A stretch of DNA of 64,000 bases from Saccharomonospora amisosensis (lineage in GTDB: Bacteria > Actinomycetota > Actinomycetes > Mycobacteriales > Pseudonocardiaceae). This document shows, piece after piece, positions 1 to 8,770 of this stretch (position 1 is the stretch's first letter; every line of letters starts with the position of its first letter). The stretch covers positions 496,001 through 560,000 of the forward strand of contig NZ_JAAOYM010000001.1 of assembly GCF_011761185.1 (NCBI RefSeq). The letters are read 5' to 3'. The notes under the pieces are model-generated. The model worked only from the letters and a program-made list of their open reading frames with translations, ran no database searches and had not been told where the DNA came from. Both the position numbers and the translations under genes were made by a program.

Positions 1-302
1 CGGGATCACCCCGCGACGATGGCGCCGCGGCCAGCGAGCCCTGCCCTGACGCTCGGTGCCCTGACGGCTCTCGCCATAAAAGGTCTCGACCACTGCGGCC
101 ACACGTTGCTCGCCGATGGTCTCGCACGGTGGGCGTCTTGTCGATCCCCCGGTCAATATTTGAGAAAACCTGCCCGGGAAAGGGAGCGGCTGCTAACGTG
201 ACGCCAACCCGTAGCGCTTTCGTTATCGCGCCTTCGGTTGCCGATTCCCAGGTCGGCCGCCGGGGGCCTTCTCCGCGAATGTAAAGGGAGTAACCGCCGG
301 TC
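1..302. other. Left edge, no confident gene
   Basis: No convincing gene begins or ends here. On the minus strand, roughly positions 1-130 read as a protein-like stretch (TIGEQRVAAVVETFYGE) that faintly recalls the N-terminal helix-turn-helix region of IS630-type transposases. It has no visible start, runs off the window and loses plausible sequence within about 20 codons. Positions 280-302 hold the upstream region and a weak purine-rich ribosome binding site for the gene at 303. Confidence 0.3.
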
Positions 303-617
303 ATGTCTGACGGAGTCAGAACGCTCCGTGCGTGCAAGGAGGGCCATGTGCTCAGCTATCCGGAAGCGCTCGACAACCGGGCCAATGTGGAGGAGGTGGA
401 TCTCGCCTTCTGTTCGTACTGCCCGTGTCGCACGGTCTATCTGGTAGTGATCTCGCCGGGCGAGGGAGCCCGTGTCGCGGCCGTGGGTGGACCGCAACTG
501 TTCGAATGGCTGGAGGAACAGGACTGGCCGAGGTCCACATACGTGGGCCACGACGGCAGCATGTTCCTTTACCGAATGGTGCCGAGTCCGCTTGACCTCA
601 TTCTGGCCTTCCAGTGA
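303..617 (+). CDS. Hypothetical protein, 104 aa
   Basis: I do not recognise this protein. It is soluble (no signal peptide or membrane segment), with an isolated CSYC motif around residues 37-40 that could bind a metal, and it ends in a hydrophobic DLILAFQ tail. The ATG at 303 follows a purine-rich AAAGGGAG at 283-290 at a loose spacing. A second in-frame GTG at 348 has a much stronger AAGGAGG just upstream, so the true protein may be 89 residues long. It is convergent with the YeeE operon, from which a 19-bp hairpin separates it. It is likely real because its downstream hairpin fits a transcription unit. Confidence 0.6.
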   Translation: MSDGVRTLRACKEGHVLSYPEALDNRANVEEVDLAFCSYCPCRTVYLVVISPGEGARVAAVGGPQLFEWLEEQDWPRSTYVGHDGSMFLYRMVPSPLDLILAFQ

Positions 618-628
618 CGGCAGCACGA

Positions 629-677
629 ATTCCGCGTCGCATTCGAAAACCCACCTGCTTCGAATGCGACGCGGAAT
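629..677. terminator. Bidirectional 19-bp hairpin terminator
   Basis: A perfect inverted repeat with arms ATTCCGCGTCGCATTCGAA (629-647) and its reverse complement (659-677) around an 11-nt loop. It lies between two convergent genes, starting 12 nt after one stop and ending 22 nt before the other. That position suits a terminator serving both strands, although no U-run follows, as is usual in actinomycetes. Confidence 0.85.
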
Positions 678-699
678 GTGGTGACGCCCGGCGAGGCCG

Positions 700-1116
700 C
701 TAAAGGCCGCAGGAACCCCGGTCGAGGTGGAAGTACCTCGCGTTGGCCCAACGGCAGATCCACATACCCACCGCGACGCCAGCGATCGTGACGAGCGCAG
801 GAAGGTAACCGCTGCCTACCTGGATGATCGGAATCGCCGGGCAACCCCCAGAGATCGCCCAGCCGGTGCCGAACAGGATCGCGCCCGGCACCACACCCGC
901 GTGGATACGCCCCGGCGTGCGGCGGACCTGCATCACTCCGAAGATCACCACGATGATCGCCACGGCTCCACCGAACGCGAGCAGCATACGGGGGTCCTGA
1001 AAGGTGAACATGCGGTTGAGTTCGGCGTAGTCGCCGAAGCCGATGTTGGTGACGACGAAGCCGAGCGCCAGTCCGTTGACGACGCTACCGACCAGCACGG
1101 CACCCCTGGTGCGCAT
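700..1116 (-). CDS. YeeE/YedE-family sulfur transport protein, C-terminal half
   Basis: A 138-residue membrane protein with about four hydrophobic segments. The family signature GxxFGxGWAxSGGCP appears here as FGTGWAISGGCP near residues 82-93, containing the cysteine thought to relay thiosulfate-derived sulfur in YeeE/YedE transporters. The gene overlaps the stop of the preceding YeeE-like gene by one base (TGATG), so the two half-size proteins are translationally coupled and probably assemble into one channel. The paired small YeeE arrangement is common in bacteria. The substrate (thiosulfate or another sulfur species) is an inference from the family. An in-frame start five codons upstream is possible but is not needed. 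Confidence 0.85.
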   Translation of the reverse strand: MRTRGAVLVGSVVNGLALGFVVTNIGFGDYAELNRMFTFQDPRMLLAFGGAVAIIVVIFGVMQVRRTPGRIHAGVVPGAILFGTGWAISGGCPAIPIIQVGSGYLPALVTIAGVAVGMWICRWANARYFHLDRGSCGL

Positions 1117-1751
1117 CAGATCACCTTCCACAGCAGGAACGACACCGCGACGGCGGTACCGAAGAAGACGGCGGTCGCAAGGAGGCTGACCGGGCGGAGC
1201 CTTCCGCAGCCGCTGAGCCCGTGTCCCGAGCTACACCCTCCGGCGAGGCGGGTACCGAAGCCTACGAGTATCCCGCCGACGAAGAGCACAATGATCATGG
1301 TGGTGGGGTCGGCGGTGACGATCTTGCTGAAGCCCTCGCCCATGTCGGACTGAACTTCGAAGCGACCGCTGGTGACAGCCGCGATCCAGCCACCGGCGAG
1401 GATCGACAACAGCATCGCCGCCTGGGTCACCAGTGGCGCGGGGCGGGACGCCGCGGTGGAAGCGGGCTCCGGGAGTTCGGGGTCCTCCACCAGCGTGTGC
1501 GTTCCGCCGGTCCGCGCGGTGCCGTCTGGTTGCGTGCCGAACTCCTCGGCCGTGGCGGCTGCGAGCGCCTCAGCGAGTTCCTTGTCATCGAACTGCGCGT
1601 TCATGCGCTCCAGCCTGCGTTCGGACCTCCAGTGCAGGACGCGGTCCCACGCCGAGGACACGCCGAGGGTGCGGTCCGTGGTGAGGGTGTAATTGATGGT
1701 GACGAGGGCGAGCCCTGCCGCGCCCGCCCACCAGGGCCAGTAGTTGCTCAT
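1116..1751 (-). CDS. YeeE/YedE-family sulfur transport protein, N-terminal half
   Basis: A 211-residue membrane protein. A first hydrophobic segment at residues 5-20 is followed by a hydrophilic cytoplasmic stretch of about 75 residues with acidic and proline-rich sequence, then three membrane segments. The conserved [19 protein letters not shown] motif near residues 155-173 is the diagnostic YeeE/YedE cysteine loop. The ATG at 1751 overlaps the previous stop as ATGA, and the 3' end overlaps the next start, so it sits in the middle of a three-gene coupled operon. The long soluble insertion before the motif is unlike the compact Gram-negative versions. It is expected to act at the cytoplasmic membrane in sulfur import. 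Confidence 0.85.
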   Translation of the reverse strand: MSNYWPWWAGAAGLALVTINYTLTTDRTLGVSSAWDRVLHWRSERRLERMNAQFDDKELAEALAAATAEEFGTQPDGTARTGGTHTLVEDPELPEPASTAASRPAPLVTQAAMLLSILAGGWIAAVTSGRFEVQSDMGEGFSKIVTADPTTMIIVLFVGGILVGFGTRLAGGCSSGHGLSGCGRLRPVSLLATAVFFGTAVAVSFLLWKVI

Positions 1752-2251
1752 ACGGAACCTCTCATCCATTCGGCCAGTCGGGTCCACCAGCGCGGCTTGC
1801 GCTCGCGTTCCCGGCCGGTGGGTCGTCGCGGCGGTGGTGGTTCGTCGATCCGGTCCTGCCTAGAGCGCGGTGGCGGCTCGGGCCGAACGTGCGCCCGCTG
1901 CTGCTCGGCGACACCGCGGGGTCTGTCGTTGTCGAACCAGGACGGTTGGGCCTGCCTTGGCGCGTACGCGCGTGGCTGTGTTGGCTGTTGCGGCCGCTCG
2001 GGAGCGGGCCTTGGCCTGCGCCTTGGCTCGACGGCGTCGTAGCGGCCCTCGCCGATAACGTGTCGCAGGTGTTGCGCGTCGTTTCCGTTCGGCAGCAGGG
2101 AGATGGGGACCATCTGACCCGTGACGGACAGCTTGTAGCGGGCACAACCGCGCCAACGGTCATCGGTGTCGCAGTAGTGGTCCCGCCATCCGCGCAGACT
2201 ATGCCGCAGCAGCGGAAAAAGGGGGCACCCTTCAGCGTGCGTGCAACCCAC
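1748..2251 (-). CDS. Cys-rich N-terminal, basic proline-rich protein, 167 aa
   Basis: The first 40 residues carry four cysteines (C3, C9, C27, C36) with tryptophans and histidines, which looks like a small metal-binding or redox head. From about residue 65 onward it is a low-complexity tail rich in Pro, Arg and Gln, ending in a basic WWTRLAEWM segment that could associate with membrane. The GTG start at 2251 has GGAG five bases upstream. Its stop overlaps the first YeeE gene (ATGA), so the three are co-translated. I do not recognise a family. Context suggests a sulfur- or redox-linked partner of the YeeE pair. Confidence 0.7.
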   Translation of the reverse strand: MGCTHAEGCPLFPLLRHSLRGWRDHYCDTDDRWRGCARYKLSVTGQMVPISLLPNGNDAQHLRHVIGEGRYDAVEPRRRPRPAPERPQQPTQPRAYAPRQAQPSWFDNDRPRGVAEQQRAHVRPEPPPRSRQDRIDEPPPPRRPTGRERERKPRWWTRLAEWMRGSV

Positions 2252-2564
2252 GTCGCTCCGATCCGACCGGCCTCACACCACCCGGCCGGGAAAGGTGGTG
2301 ACCGATCTCGTCGTTGACAAAACCCCAGCCATCCATCGGTCCCCGAGCGCGCAGGGAGGCTATCGCAACCGACGCGCGAGTAGAAGTTCTCTCAGGAACT
2401 GAGAAAACCCAGGTCAGGGCGGGTATATTTCGCTGTGTTGAGCTGGGTTCGTGGAACCGGGTGACGGGGGATCAGCTATTGGTATAGGCCTATCCCATTC
2501 AACCGAAGGTCTATACCAATGACCTGAGCCGGGCTTTCGTGACGAGTGAGCGACCGGTGCCTGG
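2252..2564. promoter_or_regulatory. Intergenic region upstream of the YeeE operon
   Basis: This 313-nt gap lies between the end of quiC and the start of the Cys-rich gene, both on the minus strand. It should contain the promoter of the YeeE operon and the terminator of the quinate operon. Its one striking structure is the AT-rich dyad at 2478-2520. The rest shows no convincing ORF or RNA structure. Confidence 0.5.
2478..2520. promoter_or_regulatory. AT-rich inverted repeat, GntR-like operator or hairpin
   Basis: The arms ATTGGTATAGGCC (2478-2490) and GGTCTATACCAAT (2508-2520) are reverse complements except for one base, separated by 17 nt. The half-site TGGTATAGACC resembles GntR/HutC-family operators of the TGGTCTAGACCA type. 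It is AT-rich in a GC-rich genome, which favours a protein-binding site over an intrinsic terminator. It lies about 230 bp upstream of the YeeE operon and 45 bp after the quiC stop. Confidence 0.5.
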
Positions 2565-4421
2565 TCAATGCGCTTGCCGCTGGCGCCTGGCCTGGCGGTG
2601 CGCGGCCATGCGGACCGGCGCGTTGGCCACCCCGTACCCGGCGTACTCACCGACACGCTGAACGACCTCGAAGAACACCCGGGAGCCGAGCACCTCGGTG
2701 TGGAAGTGGAGGAACTCCCCACGCTCGTCGGCGTCGTAGAGCACCTGGCATTCCCGCAATCTCGCCAGCAGCGCGGGATCGAGATCGAGCCGGGCATCGA
2801 GATCGTCGTAGTAGTTGTCGGAAACGGACAGCAGTGGCACCCCACGCTCTCGCATCGCCCGCGCGGCGGCGAACACGTCGTCGGTGGCGAACGCGACATG
2901 CTGCGGGTCCGGAACCCCCGGCGACCAGTCACCCCTGCGCAGGACCGTGCCGTGCAACGCGATCCGCACCAGCCCACGCGGATCGGTCACCGCGCGGTTG
3001 CGGACAAGTCCGAACGGGGCGGCGAACTCGCTGTCGTGCCGGGGGTCGAGGCCGAGCACCGCGCGGTAGAACAGGGTGGCCTCATCGAAGTAGTCGAACG
3101 GCTGAGCCAGCGCCACGTGGTCGACCTGAGTCAGCCGCGTAGCCACCGCCGGTGGGGTACCGCTCAGAATGAAGTCGCCGAGCCAGTCCGCCTCCCCCGC
3201 TCCGCTGCGGCAGAAGAACACCTGCGTGCCGTCCGGCGCGGCCACCGCGGGCAGCTCCGCCTCGTTCGGGCCACGCTCCCGTGGTACCGCAGGGGCCAGG
3301 AAGGCATGCGCTCGTTTCGCGGACTCTGTCGGATCGGATGTCTGCACTCCGAGCGCGCTCACCGCGGTCGCGGCCGACCCGCCGGAGTTGAGCAGCACTC
3401 GCGCGTCGGCCTGCTGCCACAGCTGCACAGGCTTGGATCGGTGCTGTCCGACGTGCGCGAACCCCATCGCGGCAAGGGCACGCGCCACCGGCGTCACCGC
3501 GTCACCGGCAACGGCCACCTCGACAAAGGCGAAACCGGTCGGCCGCGGCGCGGCTACCGGGGCGGCCAACTCGATGCGTTCGGTCACCGGCGCGGGAAGC
3601 CGAGGAGCCACGGCCTCCTCGAGTGCGACGAGCGAGCGTATCGCGTCCACGGCCGCACGCCGCGGTGCCGACTGGCGGAACACGTCGTTGAACACCTCGA
3701 GCGAGAGTGGACCTCGGTACCCGGCCGCGAGCACGTTTCCGGTGAATCCCGGCAGGTCGAACGCACCCTGTCCGGGAAACAGCCTGTGGTGCCTGCTCCA
3801 CTGCAGCACATCCATGCGCAACCGCGGCGCATCAGCCAGTTGCAGGAAGAACAGCTTGTCCCCTGGCAGATCCGCGATCGCGGAAACGTCGGTTTGCTGC
3901 CGCGACCGCGAAAGCACGTGAAAACTGTCAAGGCACAGCCCCAGCGCCGGATGATCCGCTCGCCGCACGATCTCCCAGGAGCGCTGCCACGTGTCGACGT
4001 GGCGACCCCACGCCAAGGCCTCGTACGCGATCCGCAGCCCGCGCCGCTCGGCGCGGTCGGCCAGCGCGCGCAGCTGATCGGCCGCGAGGTCGGCGTCGGC
4101 CACCGCGTCCTCCGACACCGACGAGCAGACCAGCAGTGTTTCGGCGCCGAGCCGCTCCATCAGGTCGAACTTGTGTTCCGCTCGGCGAAGGTTTCGACGC
4201 AACGCCTCGGGGTCCACCGTTTCGAAGTCGCGGAACGGCTGGTAAAGCTCGACGGAAAGGCCGAGGTCGGCGCACCGGTCGCGTAGCCGCTCCGGTGACC
4301 ACGGCGAGGCGATCAGGTCGTTCTCGAAGATCTCCACACCGTCGAACCCCGCTGCCGCAGCCGCGTCGAGTTTGTCGGGCAGCGTGCCGGACAGGCACAC
4401 GGTCGCGATCGCCTTACGCAT
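2565..4421 (-). CDS. quiC: 3-dehydroshikimate dehydratase, QuiC-type fusion
   Basis: A 618-residue two-part protein. Residues 1-270 are a xylose-isomerase-like TIM barrel that should bind a divalent metal (GVEIFEND, CLDSFHVLSR, SLEVFND). Residues 300-600 hold two vicinal-oxygen-chelate units resembling 4-hydroxyphenylpyruvate dioxygenase (VDHVALAQPFDYFDEA, QHVAFATDDVF, FHFHTEVLGSRVFFEVVQR). This fusion is the architecture of QuiC1-type dehydratases, which convert 3-dehydroshikimate to protocatechuate. It is the last gene of the LacI-linked operon, 13 nt after the oxidoreductase, with GAGGAGG before the ATG. AroQ in the same operon supplies its substrate. Confidence 0.85.
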   Translation of the reverse strand: MRKAIATVCLSGTLPDKLDAAAAAGFDGVEIFENDLIASPWSPERLRDRCADLGLSVELYQPFRDFETVDPEALRRNLRRAEHKFDLMERLGAETLLVCSSVSEDAVADADLAADQLRALADRAERRGLRIAYEALAWGRHVDTWQRSWEIVRRADHPALGLCLDSFHVLSRSRQQTDVSAIADLPGDKLFFLQLADAPRLRMDVLQWSRHHRLFPGQGAFDLPGFTGNVLAAGYRGPLSLEVFNDVFRQSAPRRAAVDAIRSLVALEEAVAPRLPAPVTERIELAAPVAAPRPTGFAFVEVAVAGDAVTPVARALAAMGFAHVGQHRSKPVQLWQQADARVLLNSGGSAATAVSALGVQTSDPTESAKRAHAFLAPAVPRERGPNEAELPAVAAPDGTQVFFCRSGAGEADWLGDFILSGTPPAVATRLTQVDHVALAQPFDYFDEATLFYRAVLGLDPRHDSEFAAPFGLVRNRAVTDPRGLVRIALHGTVLRRGDWSPGVPDPQHVAFATDDVFAAARAMRERGVPLLSVSDNYYDDLDARLDLDPALLARLRECQVLYDADERGEFLHFHTEVLGSRVFFEVVQRVGEYAGYGVANAPVRMAAHRQARRQRQAH

Positions 4422-4434
4422 CAGCCTTTCCTCC

Positions 4435-5466
4435 TCAGTCGATGGTCACCGGCGCGCCGGTGCGGGCGGCCTCGGCCACTGCCTGGGTGACCCGCAGCGT
4501 CCGCAGGCCCTCCCTGCCGCTGGCAAGCGGCGGCTGCTCGCCGCGCAGCACAGCGCAGAACTGCTCAAGTTGCCGCTCCAGCGGATCTGCCATGGGCACC
4601 TCGACCTTCGAGGTGACGAAGGGCTGCCACCACGAAGGTGTCCCGTCGAACACCCGTAGCCGCATGGTCGGCACGGAAAGCGAGCCGTTCGTGCCCGCGA
4701 GGAGGTAGCAGTCCTCGTCCGGGTGGTGGGGGTAGCGAGGGTCCTCTCGGGAGGTCTGTTCCCAGCTCCGCGCGGAGGCCGCGGCGTCGGAAAGCAGAAA
4801 GCTGCCCAGCGCGTCACCGGCGAACCGCAATGTGATCGCCACCGTGTCCTCCACCGGAAAGCCCCTGGTCCGGTTGGACGCGGCTGCCTGCACCGTGACG
4901 ATCTCCCCGCAGATCGCGCGTAGGTTGTCGATCTCGTGGCTGAGGTTGATCAGGATCGGGCCTCCGCCGGGCTCGCGGCGCCACGGCGCTTGCTCGAAGT
5001 AGTCGTCCGGCTTGCGAAACACCGCGCTGCCCTGCACGGCGACCAGCCTGCCGAGCACACCGCCCCGCACGATCTCGGCGGCGACCGCGACCAGCGGGCT
5101 GTGCCTTCTGTGATGTCCGACCGCCAGCGGTACCGCGCCCGCTTCGGCGGCACACACCAGCCGCTCGGCATCGGCGACGGAGTCAGCCAGCGGCTTCTCG
5201 ACGAGCACCGGCACACCGGCATCGACGCAGCACAGCGCGTGCTCGACATGATGGCGGTTCGGCGAGGCGACGATGACCCCGTCCACGCGTGTCTCTGCGA
5301 GCAGGTCAGGCAGGAGCGCGTGGCCGGAGCCGCTGCCGGCGTCTCGTGCGGCAGGATCGGGGTCCACAACGGACACCAACTCGCAGCGTGGGTTGCCGCG
5401 TACCAGCTCGACATGCCTGCGGCCAATGAGGCCCGCGCCCACGACCGCGATCCGGAGCCTGCTCAC
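4435..5466 (-). CDS. Gfo/Idh/MocA-family NAD(P)-dependent oxidoreductase
   Basis: A 343-residue protein with an N-terminal Rossmann fold ([13 protein letters not shown] at about residues 7-19), the family EKP motif ([10 protein letters not shown] near residue 93) and a conserved C-terminal alpha/beta domain containing SHEIDNLR. The GTG start at 5466 overlaps the aroQ stop as GTGA, so it is coupled to AroQ. In this pathway it most plausibly oxidises quinate or shikimate, or a related cyclitol, to the dehydro-acid. The family is promiscuous (inositol, hexose derivatives), so the substrate is inferred from the neighbours only. Confidence 0.8.
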   Translation of the reverse strand: MSRLRIAVVGAGLIGRRHVELVRGNPRCELVSVVDPDPAARDAGSGSGHALLPDLLAETRVDGVIVASPNRHHVEHALCCVDAGVPVLVEKPLADSVADAERLVCAAEAGAVPLAVGHHRRHSPLVAVAAEIVRGGVLGRLVAVQGSAVFRKPDDYFEQAPWRREPGGGPILINLSHEIDNLRAICGEIVTVQAAASNRTRGFPVEDTVAITLRFAGDALGSFLLSDAAASARSWEQTSREDPRYPHHPDEDCYLLAGTNGSLSVPTMRLRVFDGTPSWWQPFVTSKVEVPMADPLERQLEQFCAVLRGEQPPLASGREGLRTLRVTQAVAEAARTGAPVTID

Positions 5467-5897
5467 GACCGCTCCCGAGCGGCAAGCCAGCGCAACGCAA
5501 GCAGGTAACCACTGACACCGCAGCCTGCGATGGTCGCGGTCGCCACCGGCGAGATGTAGGAGTGTGTCCTGAAGGATTCCCTCGCGTGCACATTCGTGAT
5601 GTGCACCTCGACGAGCGGGGCGGTGAGCATCGCGCACGCCTCTCGCAGCGCCACCGAGGTATGGGTCCACGCGGCTGGGTTCAGCACCACCGCCGCGCCT
5701 TCGTCGGCGGCTTCGTGTACCCAACGCAGCATCTCGTGCTCCGCGTCGGTTCGCAGCACCCGCACCGAAAGATCCAGTTCCGCCGCCAGCGCCTCGCACG
5801 ACCGGGCAAGCTCGGCGAAGGTGACCGTGCCGTATCTGGCCGGTTTCCTTCGGCCGAGCCTGCCAAGGTTGGGCCCGTTGAGCACCCGAACGTTCAC
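5463..5897 (-). CDS. aroQ: Type II 3-dehydroquinate dehydratase
   Basis: A 144-residue protein of normal length for the dodecameric type II enzyme, interconverting 3-dehydroquinate and 3-dehydroshikimate. Visible motifs are the N-terminal [12 protein letters not shown](K) loop with a catalytic-region Arg and Tyr (RYGT), [15 protein letters not shown] in the middle and [15 protein letters not shown](TH)SYIS, which holds the conserved His and Arg. It lies nine bases after the TRAP binding-protein gene and overlaps the next oxidoreductase. Because it sits in a catabolic operon with QuiC, this copy probably serves quinate breakdown, with a separate aro-cluster copy for biosynthesis elsewhere. Confidence 0.95.
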   Translation of the reverse strand: MNVRVLNGPNLGRLGRRKPARYGTVTFAELARSCEALAAELDLSVRVLRTDAEHEMLRWVHEAADEGAAVVLNPAAWTHTSVALREACAMLTAPLVEVHITNVHARESFRTHSYISPVATATIAGCGVSGYLLALRWLAARERS

Positions 5898-5906
5898 CAG
5901 AGACGC

Positions 5907-6929
5907 CTACTCGGCGGACTGCCGCACGCTGCGGTACAGCTCCAACTGCTCGCCGGAAAGCGTCCTGTTGAAGTAGTCACCGGCCCGCTTGGCGAACGCT
6001 TCGCGATCCACGTCGGAAACGACCGTCATGTCGCCGCCGCTTCGCCATTGCTCGAGTATCTTCTTCTCCTCCTGCTCGATGCAGTCCCGGTTCGCCGACC
6101 TGGTCTCGTGAACGGCCTGCTGGAGTGCTTGCTGCTGCTCGGAGGAGAGCTTGCGCCAGCTGTCCTCATTGATCACTATGAGCTGGGAGCCGGTCTGATG
6201 ACCGGATAGGCTGACGTGGCTTTGCACCTCGTCCAGGCTCTTCTCCGCGATGGTCGGCACCGGGTTCTCCTGGCCGTCGATGATGCCCTGTTGCAGCGCC
6301 AGGTAGACCTCCTCGAACGCCACCGCGGTAGCGCTCGCCCCGACGGCTTTGGCGTTCTCAAGGTAGATCGGTGAGTCCGGGTAGCGCATCCGAAGTCCCC
6401 GCAGGTCGTCCGGAGTGCGGATCGGTTTGTTCGCGGTGAAGTGGCGCATCCCGAAGAACCACACGTCCAGGATGCGTGCCCCGGTCTCCTTGGCGAAGTC
6501 GTCCTTCAGCTTCTTGGCCGCTTCGCTGTCGAAGAATTCGAAAAGCTGGTCGGCGCCGTCGAAGGCGTATGCCATGTCCAGCACGCCGATCGACGCATAG
6601 GTGGCGGCCAGCGCCGAGGAGCCCTGCACATCCATGTCCACGTCACCGGACATCAGCGAGGTGAAGCGTTCGGTGTCCTCGCCGAGCTGGCTGTTGGGGA
6701 AGGTTTCGATCGTCACGCCGTTGCCTTGCTCGTTGATCTTGTCGGCCACCGCCTGTATCCCGCAGCGGGTGTGCGGGTGCTGGGTCGTGTAGCTGTTGGC
6801 GAACGAGAGGGTGACCGAGCCGTCCGACGAGTCGCCGTTCTCGCTGCCGCTCATCGCGGTGCAGCCCGTGGCCAGCAGTGCCGCGGCGGACACGATGGTG
6901 AGTAGCCGGTACCTGTTCTTGGTGGGCAT
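5907..6929 (-). CDS. TRAP transporter solute-binding lipoprotein, DctP family
   Basis: A 340-residue extracytoplasmic binding protein. A basic N-terminus and hydrophobic core end in the lipobox LLATGC, so it is predicted to be lipid-anchored, as expected in a Gram-positive. The DctP fold is marked by FANSYTTQHPHT near residue 45, the substrate-carboxylate region GLRMRYPDSPIY and the GIIDGQENPVPTI motif. The ATG at 6929 has GGAGGAGGCGAC directly upstream and is preferred over a start five codons earlier. It follows dctM by 30 nt. With AroQ and QuiC next to it, the ligand is probably quinate, shikimate or a similar hydroxy-acid. Confidence 0.92.
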   Translation of the reverse strand: MPTKNRYRLLTIVSAAALLATGCTAMSGSENGDSSDGSVTLSFANSYTTQHPHTRCGIQAVADKINEQGNGVTIETFPNSQLGEDTERFTSLMSGDVDMDVQGSSALAATYASIGVLDMAYAFDGADQLFEFFDSEAAKKLKDDFAKETGARILDVWFFGMRHFTANKPIRTPDDLRGLRMRYPDSPIYLENAKAVGASATAVAFEEVYLALQQGIIDGQENPVPTIAEKSLDEVQSHVSLSGHQTGSQLIVINEDSWRKLSSEQQQALQQAVHETRSANRDCIEQEEKKILEQWRSGGDMTVVSDVDREAFAKRAGDYFNRTLSGEQLELYRSVRQSAE

Positions 6930-6959
6930 CGTCGCCTCCTCCAATGGTTTCGGTTGGGG

Positions 6960-8234
6960 TCACAGCCCGAGTGCCGCGGGCAGGAACGTGACGACTGACG
7001 GCACGAACGTCACGAGCATGAGCACGGCGAACAGCGGGATCAGGAATGGAGCCGTGCCACGGAAAACCTCGTGCACGGGCAGCTTGGTGACCGGGCTGAG
7101 CACGTAGAGCACGGCACCGATCGGCGGGGTGAGTAAGCCGATCATCAGGTTGATGATCGTGATGACGCCGAAGTGCAGCGGGTCCACACCGAACTCGGCG
7201 GCGATCGGCAACAGGATCGGCACCGTGATCACCAGTACCGAGGTGCCCTCGAGCACCGCCCCTAGAAAGATCAGCAGCACATTGATCAGCAGCAGGAACA
7301 CGAGTTGGCTGTCGGTGAAGCCGAGCAGCAGCTCTGCGACGGCGGCAGGCACCTGCTCCCGAGCGAGAATCCAGGCCAGCAGCCCGGAAGCGCCGAGGAT
7401 CAGCGTGATGGAGGCGGTGGTGGCCGCCGTGTCACGCAGGATCGCGCCGAGGTCGCGCGCCCGGATCTTGCGGTAGGCCATGCCCAGCAGGAGCACGTAG
7501 GCCGCGCCGACGGCGGCTGCCTCCGTGGGGGTGAACAGCCCGCCGAGAATGCCACCGAGGATGATCACCGGAGTCAGCATCGGCCCGAGCACCCGCAGCG
7601 TCGCCTTCCGCAGCCGCGCCCAGTCGAACGGCTGCGCCTGCAACTGCGACTGCCTGCGTGCCCAGACGAACACCGCGACGGCCAGTCCCGCTGCCATGAG
7701 GAACGCGGGCACCACCGACGCCGCGAACAGCGCACCCGTGGATACCGCCGCGATCGAGGCATAGATGACAGCGGGGATGCTCGGTGGCATCACCGGACCG
7801 ATCAGGCTGGACGCCGCTGTGATGCCGACCGAGAACCGCTTGGAGTAGCCCTTGCGCACCATCGCCGGTACCTCGACCTTGCCTAGGCCGGCGGCGTCGG
7901 CGAGTGCGGAGCCGCTCATCCACGAGAACCCGAGGCTCACCCCGATGTTGACGTAGCCGAGGCTGCCCTTGATCCGCCCGATGACCGACAGTGCGAAGTC
8001 GAACAGCCGGTCGGCGATGCCCGCGTGGTTGGCGATGACCCCGACCAGGATGAACAACGGCACCGCCAGCAACGGGAAGCTGTCGATCGCCCCGGTGACC
8101 TCACGCATGCTCAATCCGAGCGACTGCCCGTTCATCGTGACGTAGGTGATGCACGGACCCAGCAACGCGAACGCGACAGGAACTCGCAGCGCGAGCAGGA
8201 CGATGATCCCGGCGGCAAGCAGCGCCATGTTCAT
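6960..8234 (-). CDS. TRAP transporter large permease, DctM family
   Basis: A 424-residue protein with about a dozen hydrophobic segments and typical DctM motifs: DSFPLLAVPLFILVGVIANHAGI near residues 50-70, the SGSALADAAGLG loop, GPVMPPSIP and FTPTEAAAVGA. It forms the main sodium-coupled permease with the small subunit encoded just upstream. The ATG at 8234 overlaps the dctQ stop (ATGA), so the subunits are made together. Length and topology are normal for the family. Confidence 0.93.
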   Translation of the reverse strand: MNMALLAAGIIVLLALRVPVAFALLGPCITYVTMNGQSLGLSMREVTGAIDSFPLLAVPLFILVGVIANHAGIADRLFDFALSVIGRIKGSLGYVNIGVSLGFSWMSGSALADAAGLGKVEVPAMVRKGYSKRFSVGITAASSLIGPVMPPSIPAVIYASIAAVSTGALFAASVVPAFLMAAGLAVAVFVWARRQSQLQAQPFDWARLRKATLRVLGPMLTPVIILGGILGGLFTPTEAAAVGAAYVLLLGMAYRKIRARDLGAILRDTAATTASITLILGASGLLAWILAREQVPAAVAELLLGFTDSQLVFLLLINVLLIFLGAVLEGTSVLVITVPILLPIAAEFGVDPLHFGVITIINLMIGLLTPPIGAVLYVLSPVTKLPVHEVFRGTAPFLIPLFAVLMLVTFVPSVVTFLPAALGL

Positions 8235-8770
8235 GCCGAAGGCTCCTCTTTCGAAACCGGCGCGGGCGCGAAGACCGCGACGACGGAGCGGACGGTGGTC
8301 AGCAGCAGCCCGACAAGGGGAATGACGTAGAAGTAGCCGACCGGCAGGCCGAGTGCGGGTGAGGTTTGCCGCGACGGCGAGGCGACGAGTTCGAATGCCT
8401 CGTAGGCCAGGTTCAGGCACACGACGGCGACGGTGATGTTGGCGAAGACCCACACCAGGCGGCGCATCAGGCCGGTGGTCATGTGATCGATCAGCTTGAG
8501 TGTCACGTGCGCATCCCGGCCGAGCAGGTAGCCCGACATGGCGAAGGTCAGCCAGACCAGGCTGAACCTCGCCAGTTCTCCTGTCCATACCCAACCACCG
8601 GTCGGCAGGTACCGCTGTGCCGCCTGCAACAGCATCAGCGCGAAGATCACGGTGAGCAGCAGGCCGCCGACGACCGCCTCCGCGAGCGACAACCAGCGCA
8701 GTGGAGCCGGTTCACCGCGACCGGGTGGCTGCGCGGTCCCTTCGTGGTTGCTGCCGGTCGGCTCAGTCAT
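8231..8770 (-). CDS. TRAP transporter small permease, DctQ family
   Basis: A 179-residue protein with four hydrophobic segments. The DctQ features are the WTGELARFSLVWLTFAMSGYL segment near residues 55-75 and the DAHVTLKLID turn. The ATG at 8770 overlaps the dehydrogenase stop by eight bases, and the protein is translationally coupled to dctM. The first 35 residues form a proline/glycine-rich cytoplasmic tail longer than in many homologues. It pairs with DctM and DctP for high-affinity acid uptake. Confidence 0.9.
   Translation of the reverse strand: MTEPTGSNHEGTAQPPGRGEPAPLRWLSLAEAVVGGLLLTVIFALMLLQAAQRYLPTGGWVWTGELARFSLVWLTFAMSGYLLGRDAHVTLKLIDHMTTGLMRRLVWVFANITVAVVCLNLAYEAFELVASPSRQTSPALGLPVGYFYVIPLVGLLLTTVRSVVAVFAPAPVSKEEPSA

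Noticed and set aside
1-130. Minus-strand TIGEQRVAAVVET-like sequence as an IS630 transposase fragment
   Set aside because: The resemblance is short, unanchored and runs off the window edge. No terminal repeats or further transposase motifs are visible.
2568-4286. A 572-codon open frame on the plus strand opposite quiC
   Set aside because: GC-rich codon bias opens long antisense frames. The minus strand encodes clear QuiC motifs, and the plus frame has low-complexity Arg/His-rich sequence with no start signal.
5463-5897. AroQ here as the biosynthetic shikimate-pathway enzyme
   Set aside because: It lies inside a TRAP/QuiC catabolic operon with no other aro biosynthetic genes, so a degradative role fits better.
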